Below the pieces are notes generated by a model. The model did no database searches. It saw only the letters and a list, made by a program, of their open reading frames with translations, and was not told the origin of the DNA. This document shows positions 1-14,000 of a DNA stretch of 64,000 nt, one piece after another; positions within the stretch are counted from its first letter, which is position 1; the number at the start of each line of letters is the position of its first letter. A program made the position numbers and the translations under genes. The stretch is taken from NCBI RefSeq assembly GCF_022539665.2, contig NC_081335.1:8556001-8620000 (forward strand), read 5' to 3'. Source of the DNA: Daphnia carinata (taxonomy: Eukaryota; Arthropoda; Branchiopoda; Diplostraca; Daphniidae).

Positions 1-3000
1 CTGCTGATTGTTGTTGTTGTTGTGGGCTATCTTATTACCAGTCGGTTGAGTATGATTGACAGTCGAACTGGCCGGGTGATGGTGAACGGTGGCTCCACCA
101 CCGTTGCTCTGCTGATGTTGTGGCACGCATCCATCATCCATCCCGGCAACCACGTGACAATCACGTTAATAAAATTCGAAGCTTTCAATGAAACTGCGGT
201 TACACCTGCGATTTTGACACGTGAATAAGAGAAATCCTGAAAAGAAGAAAAGCCAATCATTTAATAGATAAGTCACGCACACAATGTCAGCGGCGAGAGG
301 GGACTAATAAACGTACATTTGAATCCCAACTAAAACGAATATATTTCTGAACTAAATCATTCGTAAAAAGCGTACTTCTTTTTTAATGAGCAGCCGCACG
401 TCCTGAAAATAGCCTCAATTGCCTTTTTGGTTCTTCAGCTGGAGCCAGAATCGAATGTTAATGAGCCCATTCCTTTCTTTTCCAAGGAATCCTTTTCTTA
501 TTTAGATGCTCCAATTATTTCGCCCTGCAACTCAAAAACATGCCTCGCATTTGAGCCTCTACAGAATCATTTCTTCACGACGACACACACACCTTCATTA
601 ACAAGGCGCATAGGAAAATATGACGCAAAATAAAAGAATATGCTGACTTGCAATCCCCCCAAAGTTCTTTTCTTTTCATCACGCTCCGTGCAGAGAACAA
701 GGCCGTTTCCCCTAGAAGCAAGTAGATATCATCTGATCGTCTTTTAACACGAACGTAAAACGTCAACCGAAAAGACGGACTAATTAAAGGCAAAGTGTGA
801 ACTCGCGCGTTCCTTAAGCTTAAACAATTGCGGGGTAAAGTGTGGGGTGCGTTAATTGAACGGGGCATTGCCATGGAAAGCACAAAACGAATGAAACGGT
901 GAAAAAAGAAAAAGAAAATGAAGATGATTTAATTGGGTTTTCCGAGGTGAAAGGAGCGTGAAACGTGAGTCTTCTTAATTGAGGATCCCCCCAAAAAATG
1001 GTGCCTAAAAGAAGCAGGCCGTTATCGTACATCATTAATTCTTCTTCGGCTAACAAGCCGACTGTTTCCGCTTAACTGCTCGCGGGTTAACCTCGTTGGC
1101 CACGCCTCTTCATTACTCAAACTGCCTCTTTTCTTTTTCGATTTGATTTTGAATCATAAAGTCATTTCGTAGTCCCACATTCGAGAATTGTTAATTAAAA
1201 ACGAGAAATTGCTTTTCCCACTCGTTTTTCTCAGACTGTGAATCAAACAGTTAATGCGCAATCTAAATATAATTAAACGAGAAAATACACAGGTGATTGG
1301 GATTAATTTTAATTAATTTCTTGCGCTCTTTATATGCAAGCGAACGGACCACCCACCTTCAGAAAATTACATCACACACAGAGACGTGTACGCCTTTATT
1401 GCTCGCGTGATTGGGTCGTGTGCGATCGGCAATGTACCTAAATACGAATTCTTTTTCCCACTTCCTTGTAATGTGTCATGCCCATGACTTTTTAGGTCAA
1501 ATATAAAAAAGAACGACGATTTTTAACGATTTTTTCAGAGATTAAAATGGCAACAGGCTCATTTGCTTCTTTGAACAAATAAAATGCTGGTAAGGCACAG
1601 TTCGTTAAACTGCGTGAACTCTTTATACACACATAAAAAAACAAACGCAATTTTTAATTATTCATTTGCGATGAAATTCACATGTTGAAACAGCCAGGGA
1701 AAGTGTAAAGAAACAATAAAAAAAATTTCCAGGAGTAGCCGCTAACCATTTTTGCTTATCTGTTAACGAAGTGCGGCATCTATTGAAAGGCGAGTTATGC
1801 TGACTGAAAACAATAGGCTGGGTGCGTGTTTGGCCATCGTTTACTACTTTTAACAGGGCCTGCGTGCCCGTGGCGTTCCAGAAAAAATATATTTTCTAGG
1901 GTTCCGACGTGATGGATTTGATTTTCTCGTCTGTTCATTATTTGATAACTTATTCATTGCCACATTGCCCGAATGATATTACCAGACAACCCGTTTTCTT
2001 TTCTTTTTGGCCACAAAACCATCAAAGCGTGAATAAATCTCATCACATTATTATTTATTAAATAATCAAGGCGCAGTCACTTCCCGCTCTTACCATTTCC
2101 TTTCGGCAAGTGACCTCGATTTTGGCAATAACAGATGGCAGCACGTCCGTCTTTTTTTTTAAAGAAAAAGAAAGACGTTTTTCAAATGGCACGTTATCGC
2201 GTCGGATAAAAACAGCAGCTGCTAATGCAATTAGTTCACACGCATGAGGTTAGGGTTGGAAAGCAAATTTGTGAGTCGGGATGATTTAGAAAAAAAAAAC
2301 TCTGTCTGGCCTGTTGGAAACATAAAGACAAACATCAAAAGTTCTCTCTCCCCCCTCCCGGTTTTATTTCGTTATCATATCAGCCACGCGAAAGAGGAGG
2401 GGGGATACCGCAGTCTAAACAAAACTATTTTAAACGAGTTGAATTAACTAGAAAAAAAAGAGGGGGGCGAGTCAGACAAAAGCGTAGAATTATTTAAAGA
2501 AAAAGTTAGAAAAGTTTATAAAAAAAAGTGACTTATTATCAATGGATGCCGTGAAAAAGGCAAAAGGTTCAAACCATCAAGACACGACAAATATTTATTT
2601 TTTTATTCGACTCTTAACGTGCACGACTATTGCAGAGGATCGAATTGATCTTATCAAATAATGAGATTTTCGCCTCGCTCCCTCCTCCCTACTCCGTCCT
2701 TTCTGATTCCATTTTTCTTTTTCTAGACGTCAAAACCGAGAAAATCCCGTGGCTACTCCGCCCCTCAACCAATTAAACGACGTCACACTGCCGTCGCATC
2801 TTTCTCGTTATGGAAATCCACGCACACAGCTAAAATTGATTTTGATTAAGGAAAGAAATGAAGCACGTACCTGGAAAATTAATGAAACTTTCTTTTCGAA
2901 AATCACTGGCTGAACACCCAGCTCGAAATTATCAGCGTTGACACAATTTGCAATTAAACCACGAGAAAAAAATAATAATCAAGTCAATAACCAAAACACC

Positions 3001-4314
3001 ACAAATCTAATTTGGATCATTGGTTCTAGAAAAAAAAGAAATTCGAATTTCGTTTGTTATACAGTTTTAGGCGATGTGTATTGGAGCCGTCACGTGAGAC
3101 ACTTCTGGCAGAGACGGCGTGTGCGCACTCAACGGCAGTCAAAGTAGCAACTGAATCTGTTTCCCTCTAAATTTTTTTCTCTGTTCTCAGTTCTCGTACC
3201 CTACCCCTCACATGAGAAATAAAAAAGGAACATGAAGAGATTTGAAACGGGGCTCTCTGTATGGGGAGGGATCCAAAATGGTTGACGCTGCAGGCTGTAT
3301 CGGGCGCATGCGCTATTGATGCGCAGCACACGTCGAGAAATCAACGTGGTCGATCAACAAGCAATAAATATCAAATCATCTTTTATATTTTCGATATGAG
3401 GATGTCATTACATATAATTTGACCAATAAAAAAACGCCTGTATTTGATATTGCGTCGTTCCATTGCTGAACTCTCACGTGATGCAGACGACGAACACGTT
3501 TAACTGCAAATAACTGAATATGCACATTCATTCTAAATCGATTTACCGAGAGAAATGCCAGTTTTTTAGGTGCATGTGATTTGCATCGACGAAAAGGTCC
3601 ATCCACGGGACTCGTCGATGCGAACATTTCAAATGAATAACTTACTTACATTTTGGGTGTGCGTGCAAACGAATGTTCAGTCTTTTCTTTCACCACCAGC
3701 CTAATTGTTATTCCATTTTCGATGACGCACCCACAATGACAACAGAGATCGATATGCCTTTTATCTAACATGTTGCACACAATGGCACACATGCACGAAA
3801 AAAAAAACAATCAAGGAGGGAAGCACACACACAAAATCTGTGTTATGGCGCGCGCGCGCAAGTCCCAACAAATGGCCGTGTCAATAGACAAACGAGAGTG
3901 GCACGTTCTAGCCGCCATGCGGCTCATTATGTATTCAATCTCTTTGTGTGGCTTTCGTTCTACTGTTTCCTTTCTATTCAGATGTACATAGAAGATTCCG
4001 ATCAATATCTGTCACTCGTTTAATTAGAACTCGCCATATTTTTGCGGCATATTTGAAAAAAAAAAAAAAAAAATAAGTGGGGGGATTTGTCAATCAAAAA
4101 GAGCCATCTATCGGATGCTGACGCAACACTTCTTTATTTGTTGTTAACAAGAACAAATAATACATTGATCAATCAAATGTTTAAAAAAATGCGCGCTCTA
4201 GGGAATGAAAACACTGATGCCAGCAATGCAAATAAAGAAATCATAGAGCACAAATGTACAATATTGACTAATATTTAGTGAAATGTTGATGTGACGATCG
4301 AACCGTCAAATTGT
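1..4314. other. Non-coding stretch 3' of the LIM-only gene
   Basis: No open frame here has family resemblance, splice support or convincing composition. The DNA is AT-rich with poly-A/T runs. On the minus strand an AATAAA (4133-4138) lies about 180 nt past the LIM-only stop and could be its poly(A) signal. A GCGCATGCGC palindrome at 3304-3313 resembles an NRF1/ewg-type promoter element, but no gene start is visible beside it. Confidence 0.6.
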
Positions 4315-5624
4315 TCATCCCTCGTCGATGAGACCGCCGGAATCGGGACTGCCGTAGCCGCTAGATGAGGCGTCGTGCTCCACCACCTGATGCTGTTGAA
4401 GCCCTGCTGGAGAAGAATCTGGTTGAAATCTCGGCTGATCTTTGGCGACGTTGTTCACCGTGCTGCCATCTAGCGAGGCGGAAGATGATGAAGCTTCGGG
4501 ACGATTTTCAGCAAAAGCCGAACTGGTCCAGACAATTCGAGTTGTTTGATTAGAATCGTCTGTTGCTGTTTGTCGATTGGGTTCTTGTCCCGATCTACTG
4601 CTAATTGGCTGACCAACGCAAGCCGACGATGAGGCGTTGGCAAAGACGAGCCGTTCTTCGTAGTCGTATTCGCAAAGGATTTGGTTGTCGCATAGGTAAA
4701 ACCGATCGCCCACACAAAACCTGGTGAAACAAACGTGGAGTTAAAAATAGGCGGGAAATGACGATATGCGCAAAGGCACATGTGTGACCCACTGTTTACT
4801 TGACACTTTATATCCACATCAGTTCGGTGGTCAAACAGGTCATCACTGCTGAATAAACACGCCTGACACATATGTTACGTTTACTATTCACAGCATTTGA
4901 TTAAATTGTTCAATAACCTCTAAGCGGACACGGCCTGGGTCTGAATCAACAGACTCATCATTGACGTCATAGCCAAGGTAAGCCGCAAGGTGGCAACACG
5001 CACAAAATGTGTTTTGTTCCACATATTGCTAACATCGATACACTATAATAAGGTATAAATCTCACCTCTGATGGCACTGCTGGCAAGCGAAACAGTCGAG
5101 GTGGTAGACGTTGGTTTTAGCTCTCATGACCATCTCGAACGCGGGAATGGGTTTGCAGCAAGCGGCGCAATTGCCCGTCGCTCCAAATAACCTGGAATTC
5201 GTCAATACGTAGAACGCGTATTGAAGTAATTATCACAAACACAAAAATACCTGAGGTAGTCGCGTTTGCAGAGGATCAGGTTGGCTTTGGTGAAGAGATT
5301 GGAGCCGACTTCGCCAAGACGGCAGCCGCAACAACTGCATTTGAGACAATCTTCGTGCCAGTAGGAATCTAAAGCCTGAAGCAGGTAACGATCTTTGATG
5401 AGATGTCCGCATCCGGCGCACAGGTGGCTAATGACTGCTGGTAACTGCGGATGGTGATGATGAACGCTGTTGTTGTTATTGTGCTGATGTCGGTGGGGCG
5501 AAATTGAACCAGCAGATGCCGCTAGTGTCGCCATGGACGCCATCGACAAACTGTGGTGATGTTTGTTGTTGACGGACGATAATCGAATGGGATTCATTTC
5601 TCGATGGTACGGATGATGTTCCAT
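4315..5624 (-). CDS. Bx: LIM domain only (LMO/Beadex-type) protein
   Basis: Three coding exons: 5624-5251, 5191-5066 and 4720-4315, giving 301 residues. Two tandem LIM zinc-binding domains cover about residues 69-185. LIM1 opens [20 protein letters not shown] and LIM2 includes [19 protein letters not shown] and [19 protein letters not shown], both nearly diagnostic of LMO1-3 and fly Beadex. There is no homeobox. Known LMO proteins are nuclear cofactors that bind Chip/LDB and antagonise LIM-homeodomain and GATA/bHLH complexes. The protein is longer than vertebrate LMOs (about 150 residues), with a His/Asn-rich N-terminal extension and a Ser-rich C-terminal tail of about 115 residues. The ATG at 5624 is the first in frame of this exon. 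Intron borders are in phase (AG/G), and introns are 59 and 345 nt. Non-coding upstream exons are probable. The symbol is given by orthology and paralogs are not excluded. Confidence 0.93.
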
Positions 5625-8600
5625 TGGAATCGTTTCTTGCTTGTTTCTTTTTATTGGAATTTTACATGGGCACTAGTTTGAAACAATAAATGGCAAATGT
5701 TTATTTTAGAGAGAGAAACGAATGTTTTTTGTTCAACTATTAATGGACCAAAAATGTATAAATTGCCAGACAGCACGTGCCGTTTGTCTACTGTGTGAGA
5801 GCATTCCAAAGTGCACCCGTTACATAAGAACGAGAGAGTTGAAAGTGCTGCTGCGCTGTTATATCTCATGACACGAGTTTTTCAAAATGGGAAATGTACT
5901 CTAAAAGAGACTTTGGGCTGCATCTGCCCAGCATCACATCCCACACGTGTATATATGGCGACCGTAATGCATCTCTTGTACACACACACATACAACCTAC
6001 GCTTCCCTAGAACTGTGGAAAAAAAACCGAAAAGCTAGATGTATATTATGGAGGAAGAGAGTGCTCGGTCATGTCGGAGTACATGGAAAGAAAAAGCTTC
6101 TTCGATGCTGTTCGTTTTTATCTCTCGCTATTCATCTATATTTGCGTACACATACACCCCATTCGAGTTCAGTTACGTGGTGCATTTGTTTCCACCTTTT
6201 CCCCCCAAAAAACGTTATTATGATAAATTAGATGATGCACTCGCTGTAAAATGGATTTCCTTTCGCAAATCGTAAAGTTTTTTTTACAATACATTTATAT
6301 TGGTATGCAAAGTTATTGTAGAGAAAGCCATTTGTATTTATCACGTGAAGGTCCGTATGCGTAATTGGTTGTTTACACATTTAAATGTAGAAAGAGCCAT
6401 CTATTGCAAGCAACAAACAATAGATGGGAATAAATCCATAAAAAAAGAAAGAAATAAAAAGGCTCGATTGAAACGTCTAGCACTTAACCACATTTCCCTT
6501 CTTGTCAATTTACCTTTATGTAGACAGCCCCTCCCTTGATAAATGTACACACAGTTGGCTGGCGATCCATTTCTATAAAGATGTGTTGGTTAACGCGTGA
6601 CGCAACACCAAAGTGGACGGCTGAAAGCTTTTTCTGCACTCGTACATTTCTTCTATATATATATATGCATCGGCTGTGTATAGCACATTTCGCCCTTCCT
6701 CTGTCTCCCACCTCTTCTTCTACCTTTTATTATTGTATACGCAGTGATTCTCGTTTGGGTTTGTCACTATAGCAGCCGATTATTTAGAAACATATTTCGA
6801 AAACCTATACGCAGTCAACTAAAAGTCGACGTACTTCTCAATATGCACAAGGGTTGCTTAAATTTGTTTTTGTTTTACTTCCAAGCAAGAGTGGATGAGG
6901 GCATGAGAGATTACAAGAGGGTTTATTTAGATAAGGATACATGTAGAGTCAATGTTGCAGAGTGAAGCTGTGCAGAAATTTGACCCCACCGACATCCGAG
7001 AGTTGGACTCTTTTCCAAAGATGTTTCCACGGGTATCTCCCCTCGCTAAAATGTCACCCTTTTCGCTCTAAATACATCGGCCAATCCACTTGAAAATTTT
7101 GTTTTTCTATTTCTTTTCGAAAAAAGATGTATCGCATAACCATCAGCACACAAACACACACCAACTAAATAAGGATAAATACGTTGGAAACCTTCTTAAA
7201 TATATTTCCCCCTTATCGCTCTACATACACGAATTTTATTCTCTTCTTAAAAAAAATGAAAATATTTAAAAATACAGTATATTCATGCAAAAACACATGT
7301 GCTATGTGTTGCCTTTACATACAGTTAGCCTGTCATTAGATATGTCACCCAATCCCCATGTTTCTCTTATTAAACTATTTTTCTTGGGTTTCAAAGTTTT
7401 ATTTTTAGCTGTCAGTCATGGCCTTTGACGGAAGAGGCAAATTATTTTAACTAGCACTGCTGTTTTTTTTAACGCTATTCGCAATGACTTAAAATTCATT
7501 CACACAAAAATAGATGGCGATAGCGTAATTGAGAAAAAATAATAGCGCTTAATGACACGCGTTTGTAATAATGAATCAATTATAGATATAGATAGGATTC
7601 AATCAATGCCACGCCTTTCTTGTGTATTAATGAACGCCGCCGACGGCAATTAAAACACAATAATCACCAACCAGCATCGAGCTCGATGCGCTTTTGTTCC
7701 GGAGATGATGCACACGTTAACAAAAGACTTTGTGCATCTCACGGGCAGACACACACACACATACATGTATGCCGAAAGTTAATTAAATTTTCATAATGTG
7801 CACGCGACGCCCTGTAGGTCTCCCCTCTTGTCACGTGATATTAAAAAAAGGCCCTTGTCTGATGCCTCTCATGGCCAGAGAGATTCAATTGTCTCGATTG
7901 CTCTAGATTTGGCATAGAACACGCGTCAATCGAAATGATTTGGACGACAGCAGACGAAAATTGGCTAATCCTCTTTCTCCAATTTGTTGTTTGGTTCGAA
8001 TCGTTAAAAATGTAATATATACGACAAAAAGCTTAAATCCAATTCGCAATCAAGTCGTTGCTCCGGTCTCTCTTCGCGTATGGAAGGAGCCTCCTTATGT
8101 AATTATAATGAGATGTTTGTTGTGTGTGTGTGTGTGTGTGTACCGCGTTATCAGACACCAACCAGATGCTCCTTGGAGCCCTCTATACGGTTCATTAGAT
8201 GCAGCTGCCCTAAAATCAAGTCACACTTGACGCCAAGCATCCGCATTCAAGTGTGTAATGAAATAACTCTCCATCGTGAAACATACAGATGGGCATAATA
8301 GAACGCGCGTTGGGTATATCTACAGACGAGCAGCCACGAAATCGTGGCTCCTCGTAAATTATCCGCTCGATTAAAAATCCAGAACGTTTTTACGCCTTTC
8401 TCAACGAGAAATGTCATAAACTTTTCGAATATAGTGGGCCAATTTTTTATACGTGTACGTCAGCGGGGAAAGAAAAATAAACAAGGCCCCAACGTTTGCG
8501 ATTAGAACAGCTGATTTATAGACGACGTACTTCGTGTTATATATTTTTTATTAATAAATTGCGATTGGGAATTGCTGGACGTGTATACGATGCACGACAA

Positions 8601-10755
8601 CAACAGCGATCGTTATAATGCACAACATTGGGTAATTTAGCGTGTATCCGTCCCGTAAAAAAAGTGCAAATGGCTTGTCAACGATCTCATTATGTTTCAA
8701 ATCGACAACTGGCAAACATTTTTGGGGCATATTAAACTCGAGATGGCGTTAATTAAGGTCGCGTGACGGCCTACAAAATGATACATTACACGTAATATAT
8801 CATTTCGCTATATAGTAATAGATATTTTTTACATGTCAGCAATGCCATCTATGGAGGGGAAAATCTAAACGATTTTATTGCAGTCATACGTTTTGCCGGC
8901 CTAATAGAAGTTTTACGTTTGGAAACAACGTGTATAATAAATCATGGAATATTGGCTATCTACATAGGCTCCCTTTTTAAATATATGGCTTCCAACAGGA
9001 GGGGTGCCCAATAATTGCTTTTCATCCTATTGATTGCGTCCGTAAAAAAATTTACAATCGGCTTCATGTCCATCAACACGGAAAAGCAAAAAGATAATCT
9101 ATTTAAGATTGTGAATAATTCAATGACTGCTGCAAAGCGAGCGTAAATTTAAAAAAATCCATTAGGTAACTCCATCTAGGAACAATTTCCTCAAATGCGT
9201 CATTACCTCCGCTTAATTTTTTTAAGGATAAAACATGAAGAAACGCATACGAGCTACGTATATACAGGCGATCCAATTAATTTCATCGTCCACCATTGTC
9301 GGCGTGCGAACTCGCCCTACCCCAATTTCTTTTATCTGGTCAATCACAATAGGAGGGGAGGATGGCGTGGCTTTTAACGTCTTTATATTCGAATTCCCCC
9401 ATTTTGCGGTGTATCGGCTACCATACATAGAGAGAATGGCTCAAATCAACTATGCCATTTATATAATTGGCTAGGGAACCTTCGCTCTCTCTCTCTCTAC
9501 CCTACTATGTTATATATATTTAAATGAATTTGTCTTTATCAGATCACATTCGTATAGGCCGTCATCAATATAGAGAGACGGGCGGTGGATAGATAAACAT
9601 AAAAGCTATTATTTATATAGATCCAATTGCTTGGTGGGGGGAAGGACGTCCCTCTTTATGTTATAGAGATCTCCCCCCATACATAACCAGTAGCAATAAA
9701 TAATAATGGCCGAAATCATGGTATGCGTCAACTGTATATGTATGAGGAAGGAACAAAGGAATGGCTGATTGAGAGCATTTAGTGCGCGTTCGTAACATAC
9801 ATTTCTACACAGCCTATTTTTATGTTGTCTTTGTTAATCACGATTGAAGCTTATAGGCGTTGGGTTGAGAATATTAAGAAAGCCGACACAATTATTCTAG
9901 AAAAAAAGGCCCATGCAGTTTTGGTGCTGAGATGCTATAATGCGAGGCCATCATATGTGCAGTGTTTCTCCCTCATTCTGTTTCCTTAATACCCACTCTA
10001 TTATTAATTCGAGCAATATGGGTAGCGTATATATAACCCTCATGCGATCACGTGCCCCCTCCCTTCTTTTTTGTATTTATTTTGCCTCTATAAAAACGAC
10101 TTCGCACGGCGGGGTGCATATATAGCATATATGCAGGAACGGGCTTTTTTAGATTGTTTGTGAGCGTTCAGGGATGGAAAAAAAAGAGGGCAGTAAAAAT
10201 ATATAATACAATAGGAGCAATAAAACATTTCTGAGCCCTCACATATTTGACAGCAATATAACACGCTGCCAACATAGCTATATATATGTGTGTATAGAGA
10301 GGCAAACAGGTGGAAATGTAATAACACCGGAGAATTACATATAAAACATGGAGGCCTCTAATATCCGGTGTCGTGAATGTTGCAACGTTTCGTGCCACCG
10401 ACAACAGCAGCAGGGCACATATATAACACAATAATGTGGGTATATACTCGTTTCCTATAAAGGCCCTCTGTGTACACAAAATGTTGCAGCAATCGCAGGC
10501 ATTTATATGGGCTTAAACGTCATTTCGCGGATGTCTGAACAGGAAATGGGAAATGACGATAAACGATACCAACGTCTATATATATTCAACATTTATTCTA
10601 ATAGCCCTTGCTGCCTATACGAAGAGATTGATTTTCTTTAATAGCTCATGAAAGTCTTAAAGCAATTCGTTTACATTTTTAAACCATTATTTTATGCTAT
10701 TCGAATATAAAAAACGAAGGGCGATGAATGAAAATGAAAAGTATATCGTTTACCT
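5625..10755. other. Long non-coding upstream region/intron of LMO
   Basis: About 5 kb of AT-rich sequence with no supportable coding exon on either strand. The open frames are short, low-complexity and rich in Y/I/C. It contains simple repeats, including a GT run at 8119-8140, short TA runs near 6655 and a CT run near 9487. It may be a 5' intron of the LMO gene if the exon proposed at 10756-11002 is real, and could carry enhancers, but nothing specific is recognised. Confidence 0.5.
8119..8140. repeat. (GT)n microsatellite
   Basis: An uninterrupted run of GT dinucleotides, about 11 units, inside non-coding DNA upstream of the LMO coding exons. Confidence 0.9.
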
Positions 10756-11002
10756 CGTGATGGTGTTATTTGGGTGCTGGTAAAAGTTACACGATGCGTC
10801 GCCGTTAAAGCCCAGTTGGTAATGGATAACTCGCAAAATTTGACACTTGACACAATTGTACGAAGGGTTCAGAAACCAGACTGCGTGAAAACCTGAATCA
10901 AAACGAGCAACCGTGGTCGTTCACGACTACGACTTTTGAACGACTGCGTCTCTTGCTACCGAAGCGTTCGAGCTTAGCCGTTGTTGGCGTGTTTTGAGCA
11001 CT
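10756..11002 (-). other. Possible non-coding first exon and promoter of LMO
   Basis: On the minus strand a splice-donor-like sequence (CACGAG/GTAAACG) lies at 10755. Upstream of it is about 250 nt of more GC-balanced sequence without the poly-A/T runs of its surroundings. An arthropod initiator match TCAGT covers 11004-11000, and a GCGCATGCGC palindrome is at 11013-11022, just upstream of the proposed start. These together suggest a transcription start with a spliced 5' UTR exon. The nearest minus-strand coding gene downstream is LMO, about 5 kb away. A second donor-like site occurs at 11719 (minus). This is inference from signals only. Confidence 0.35.
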
Positions 11003-14000
11003 GAAGAGAAACGCGCATGCGCTTACAAAAAACATTTGATTCGTTCGCACTCGTGCAGCGCATTACATCACGTTCAGCAGCTTAATAAAGGAGATAAATC
11101 CATTTAACGAGGCTAGTGGTCGTCGATGCTGGTTGAACAATTAATTCCGCTTATCCTTCCGCTAGATGGCAGCACATGACATCTAATCATCAATTCATTT
11201 TTGTTCGAGGTGATTTCATTGTGAATTTATTGCATCATTTCTGTTGGGCTGCTTTAAAGGTATAAATGATGAAACCACACAAACATAATACGTATTGCAA
11301 AATGGCGATGATATCGAGCACGGCTCTACATCATTCACCAGCCATCTTGGCTACATTATGTAACGTAATTTTATGTGCATCCATAAAAGCGATTTAAATC
11401 CCACTGGTGATACGAGAGTGCCTACTACATTCCGCACCGCAATTTCAAGTAGAGATTGGGGTCGGGATCACCAAGTAAACGGAGGATCGTGATGGGGATG
11501 GTTCGCCGGTCAACAGCTATTTCGTCTGCACACACACACACAGTGGCAACCTAAATGGGAAATAAAGCCATCACGTGAGACAGTTAAAATAAATATCGTC
11601 AATAGCTTTCGACTGTCAAAATCTTATTCTCCGTGTAACTAAACAAATAGCAATTTTTAAGTTCAACGTCAGTTAAACGCAGCAATCTTTCCAAGTCAAT
11701 AAGAGAAGAGTAGTTTACCTGCCTACGCAGTTAATGTCCACCACTTATAAAAATTTGAAGACGAACGTTTCGTGGAACACGTTTTCCACGGGTGTACGCT
11801 CTCGCTAAAATAATGCGACTGTGGCCTTTACCTGGGCTAATTACAAAGGGGTGTGGTAAGAAACAAAAACTGTCAGAGGTCATGGATAACTAAAGGGGAG
11901 GGGCGGCTTAAATTTTCTTAAAGTAGTTCGTAGAAAATCAGTTTTTATGTCTCAACCCCAACGCAAACAAAGTTTTAGAGAAACCGATTTCCTGGGAAGC
12001 TCTTGGTAAGAGGCGGGGTACAGTAATATTAAAAATCGAGAGAGAATGGGATGGAATATTATTAAACCAAGTATAAATAATGAAGGGCATGACGGAACAA
12101 ATTCTACAGAATTTCCACGTAATTATTAACGCAGAAAATCTAAGAATTGGCCAAAAGAAAATGACTGTAACCCGGGGCACCTAGGTTCGATTCCTACTCC
12201 AGCCAACTTTTTTTTCACCAAAAATGCTTAAGTTTATCCACTTGAAGATAACTTATGACTTAGACAGGCACTTAGTACGTTAAACAAATATATTCACAGG
12301 CGATAATCTGATTCTTGTAATTTTATAGGTGAAGATTTTCATTTGTAGCCCACGTTCAAGTTAGCACTTAGTGTGTACATAGTTACACTGAAGACATCCA
12401 TCAAGACATATTAAGTGCTGGTGTTCCCAGCTGCTGGTAGATATCGCTAATAAAGATGACGATGTCTTGCAACAAAGTCGGCGGGTATTATTTATACCAG
12501 CATTTACAATTTTTATCTATCCATCTATTATATACACCCAGGCTGTGTGTATGTGTATATATAAAAATACAAAGAAACCTTTATATAGTCCCTTTATCTA
12601 AATAAGAAGTTGCAGGCATCAGACAGCATTAGTTAATTGAATTTTTCTCTTCTCTCTCTCTCTCTTTCTGATTGGCTAAATAGATGTGTATACTGCGTCT
12701 TGTGTGTGTATGAAAGAAGCGCTGCGATGCGTTGGTGGCTGAGCCGCTTTCCAACGCCTCATTTGATGAACACTCTTTCTATATAAAATACCTAATGTGT
12801 CCCTCCTAACTATTTAGTCGCCTCGGCGCTAATACTCATCCTGTTTGATTCTCTTATTCATTCTTAATAGAATATATTTAGCTAAAAACACGTATTAAAA
12901 AAACGAAAGTTTGATGGGATTGACTGTTGCTAAGGGTAACCCCGTTTTTTCAACTACGCACTTTCTTTTAATTTCAGAATGTTTAGATGATAAGTGTATA
13001 CGAGAGGTGGACGATTGCAATTTTTGCGCTTTAAATTTATATGGAGATGATCGACATGCATAAGAACGAGGTCGGTGATTCAGCCAGACATACTGTTCTC
13101 CCATATTTCTGTATTAACTATAAAGGATTTCCACGAGCTCTTTGAACTCCCCTGAGAATCCAGCACATCACTCGCTTGTGTCTATATATACTTTTTTTTT
13201 CTCAAATCGTGTCGCTTATTTATTCCAAAGATGCATAAGCTGACACATTCTCTGAATTCGCAGTTTCCTTCAGAATAGAAAAGCTCATACCGAAGGAGAA
13301 GAAAAAAAAAGTTTGTTATAAGCCGTTTTTATGTAAGATAACGTATTTTAGATATACATATTTATATCCGGTTATTGGTGACAGGCACGCGCATCGAGAA
13401 ACTGACATTTTTCTTCTTCCCAATGAGCTGCTGTGCAAAAATAAATCTGACAGCGTTGCTTGCCTTCAACAGCTATAACAACATGACTTAAAAATGATCG
13501 AAAACAAATCAAACTAAAATAGAAAACAATTCGTGAGGCGCTTTCTTACAAGGCCTTTCAAATGCCATCAGTTTGCCCCCAAAAAAACTGAAACGTTACA
13601 ATTCTCATAAACACAGTTTTCGCTGTACAAAAGTCAGCTGGATCGATTGTTGGGCTGACAACATTGGGATCAACACCTAAATCCCTCTTTGAAAAAAAAT
13701 TTAAAAATATATACACGCAGACACAAACAAATACATGCTTCCATTATCCGGAAGCGTATAGGAAAATTCTGGGATCCCCTTTCTAAAAGTATATGCAACA
13801 CATTTCACATGTGTTGTATAAGAACGGGTTATTGGCGCACATAGAACGCAAGCAGCATCAGTTCCCAACATGAATACCTAACAACATGGATTTTCCTTCC
13901 ATTATCCATCTCTCTCTCTCTCTATTTATACACGCACACCCTTTTTTTTTATATTGGGAGCACTCTGATCGAAAGTGGCAACATCTTTTTTTTTCTCCGG

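Noticed and set aside
7985-8000. B-box-like GGTTCGAATC in upstream LMO region
   Set aside because: No A box at tRNA distance, no stems; chance match.
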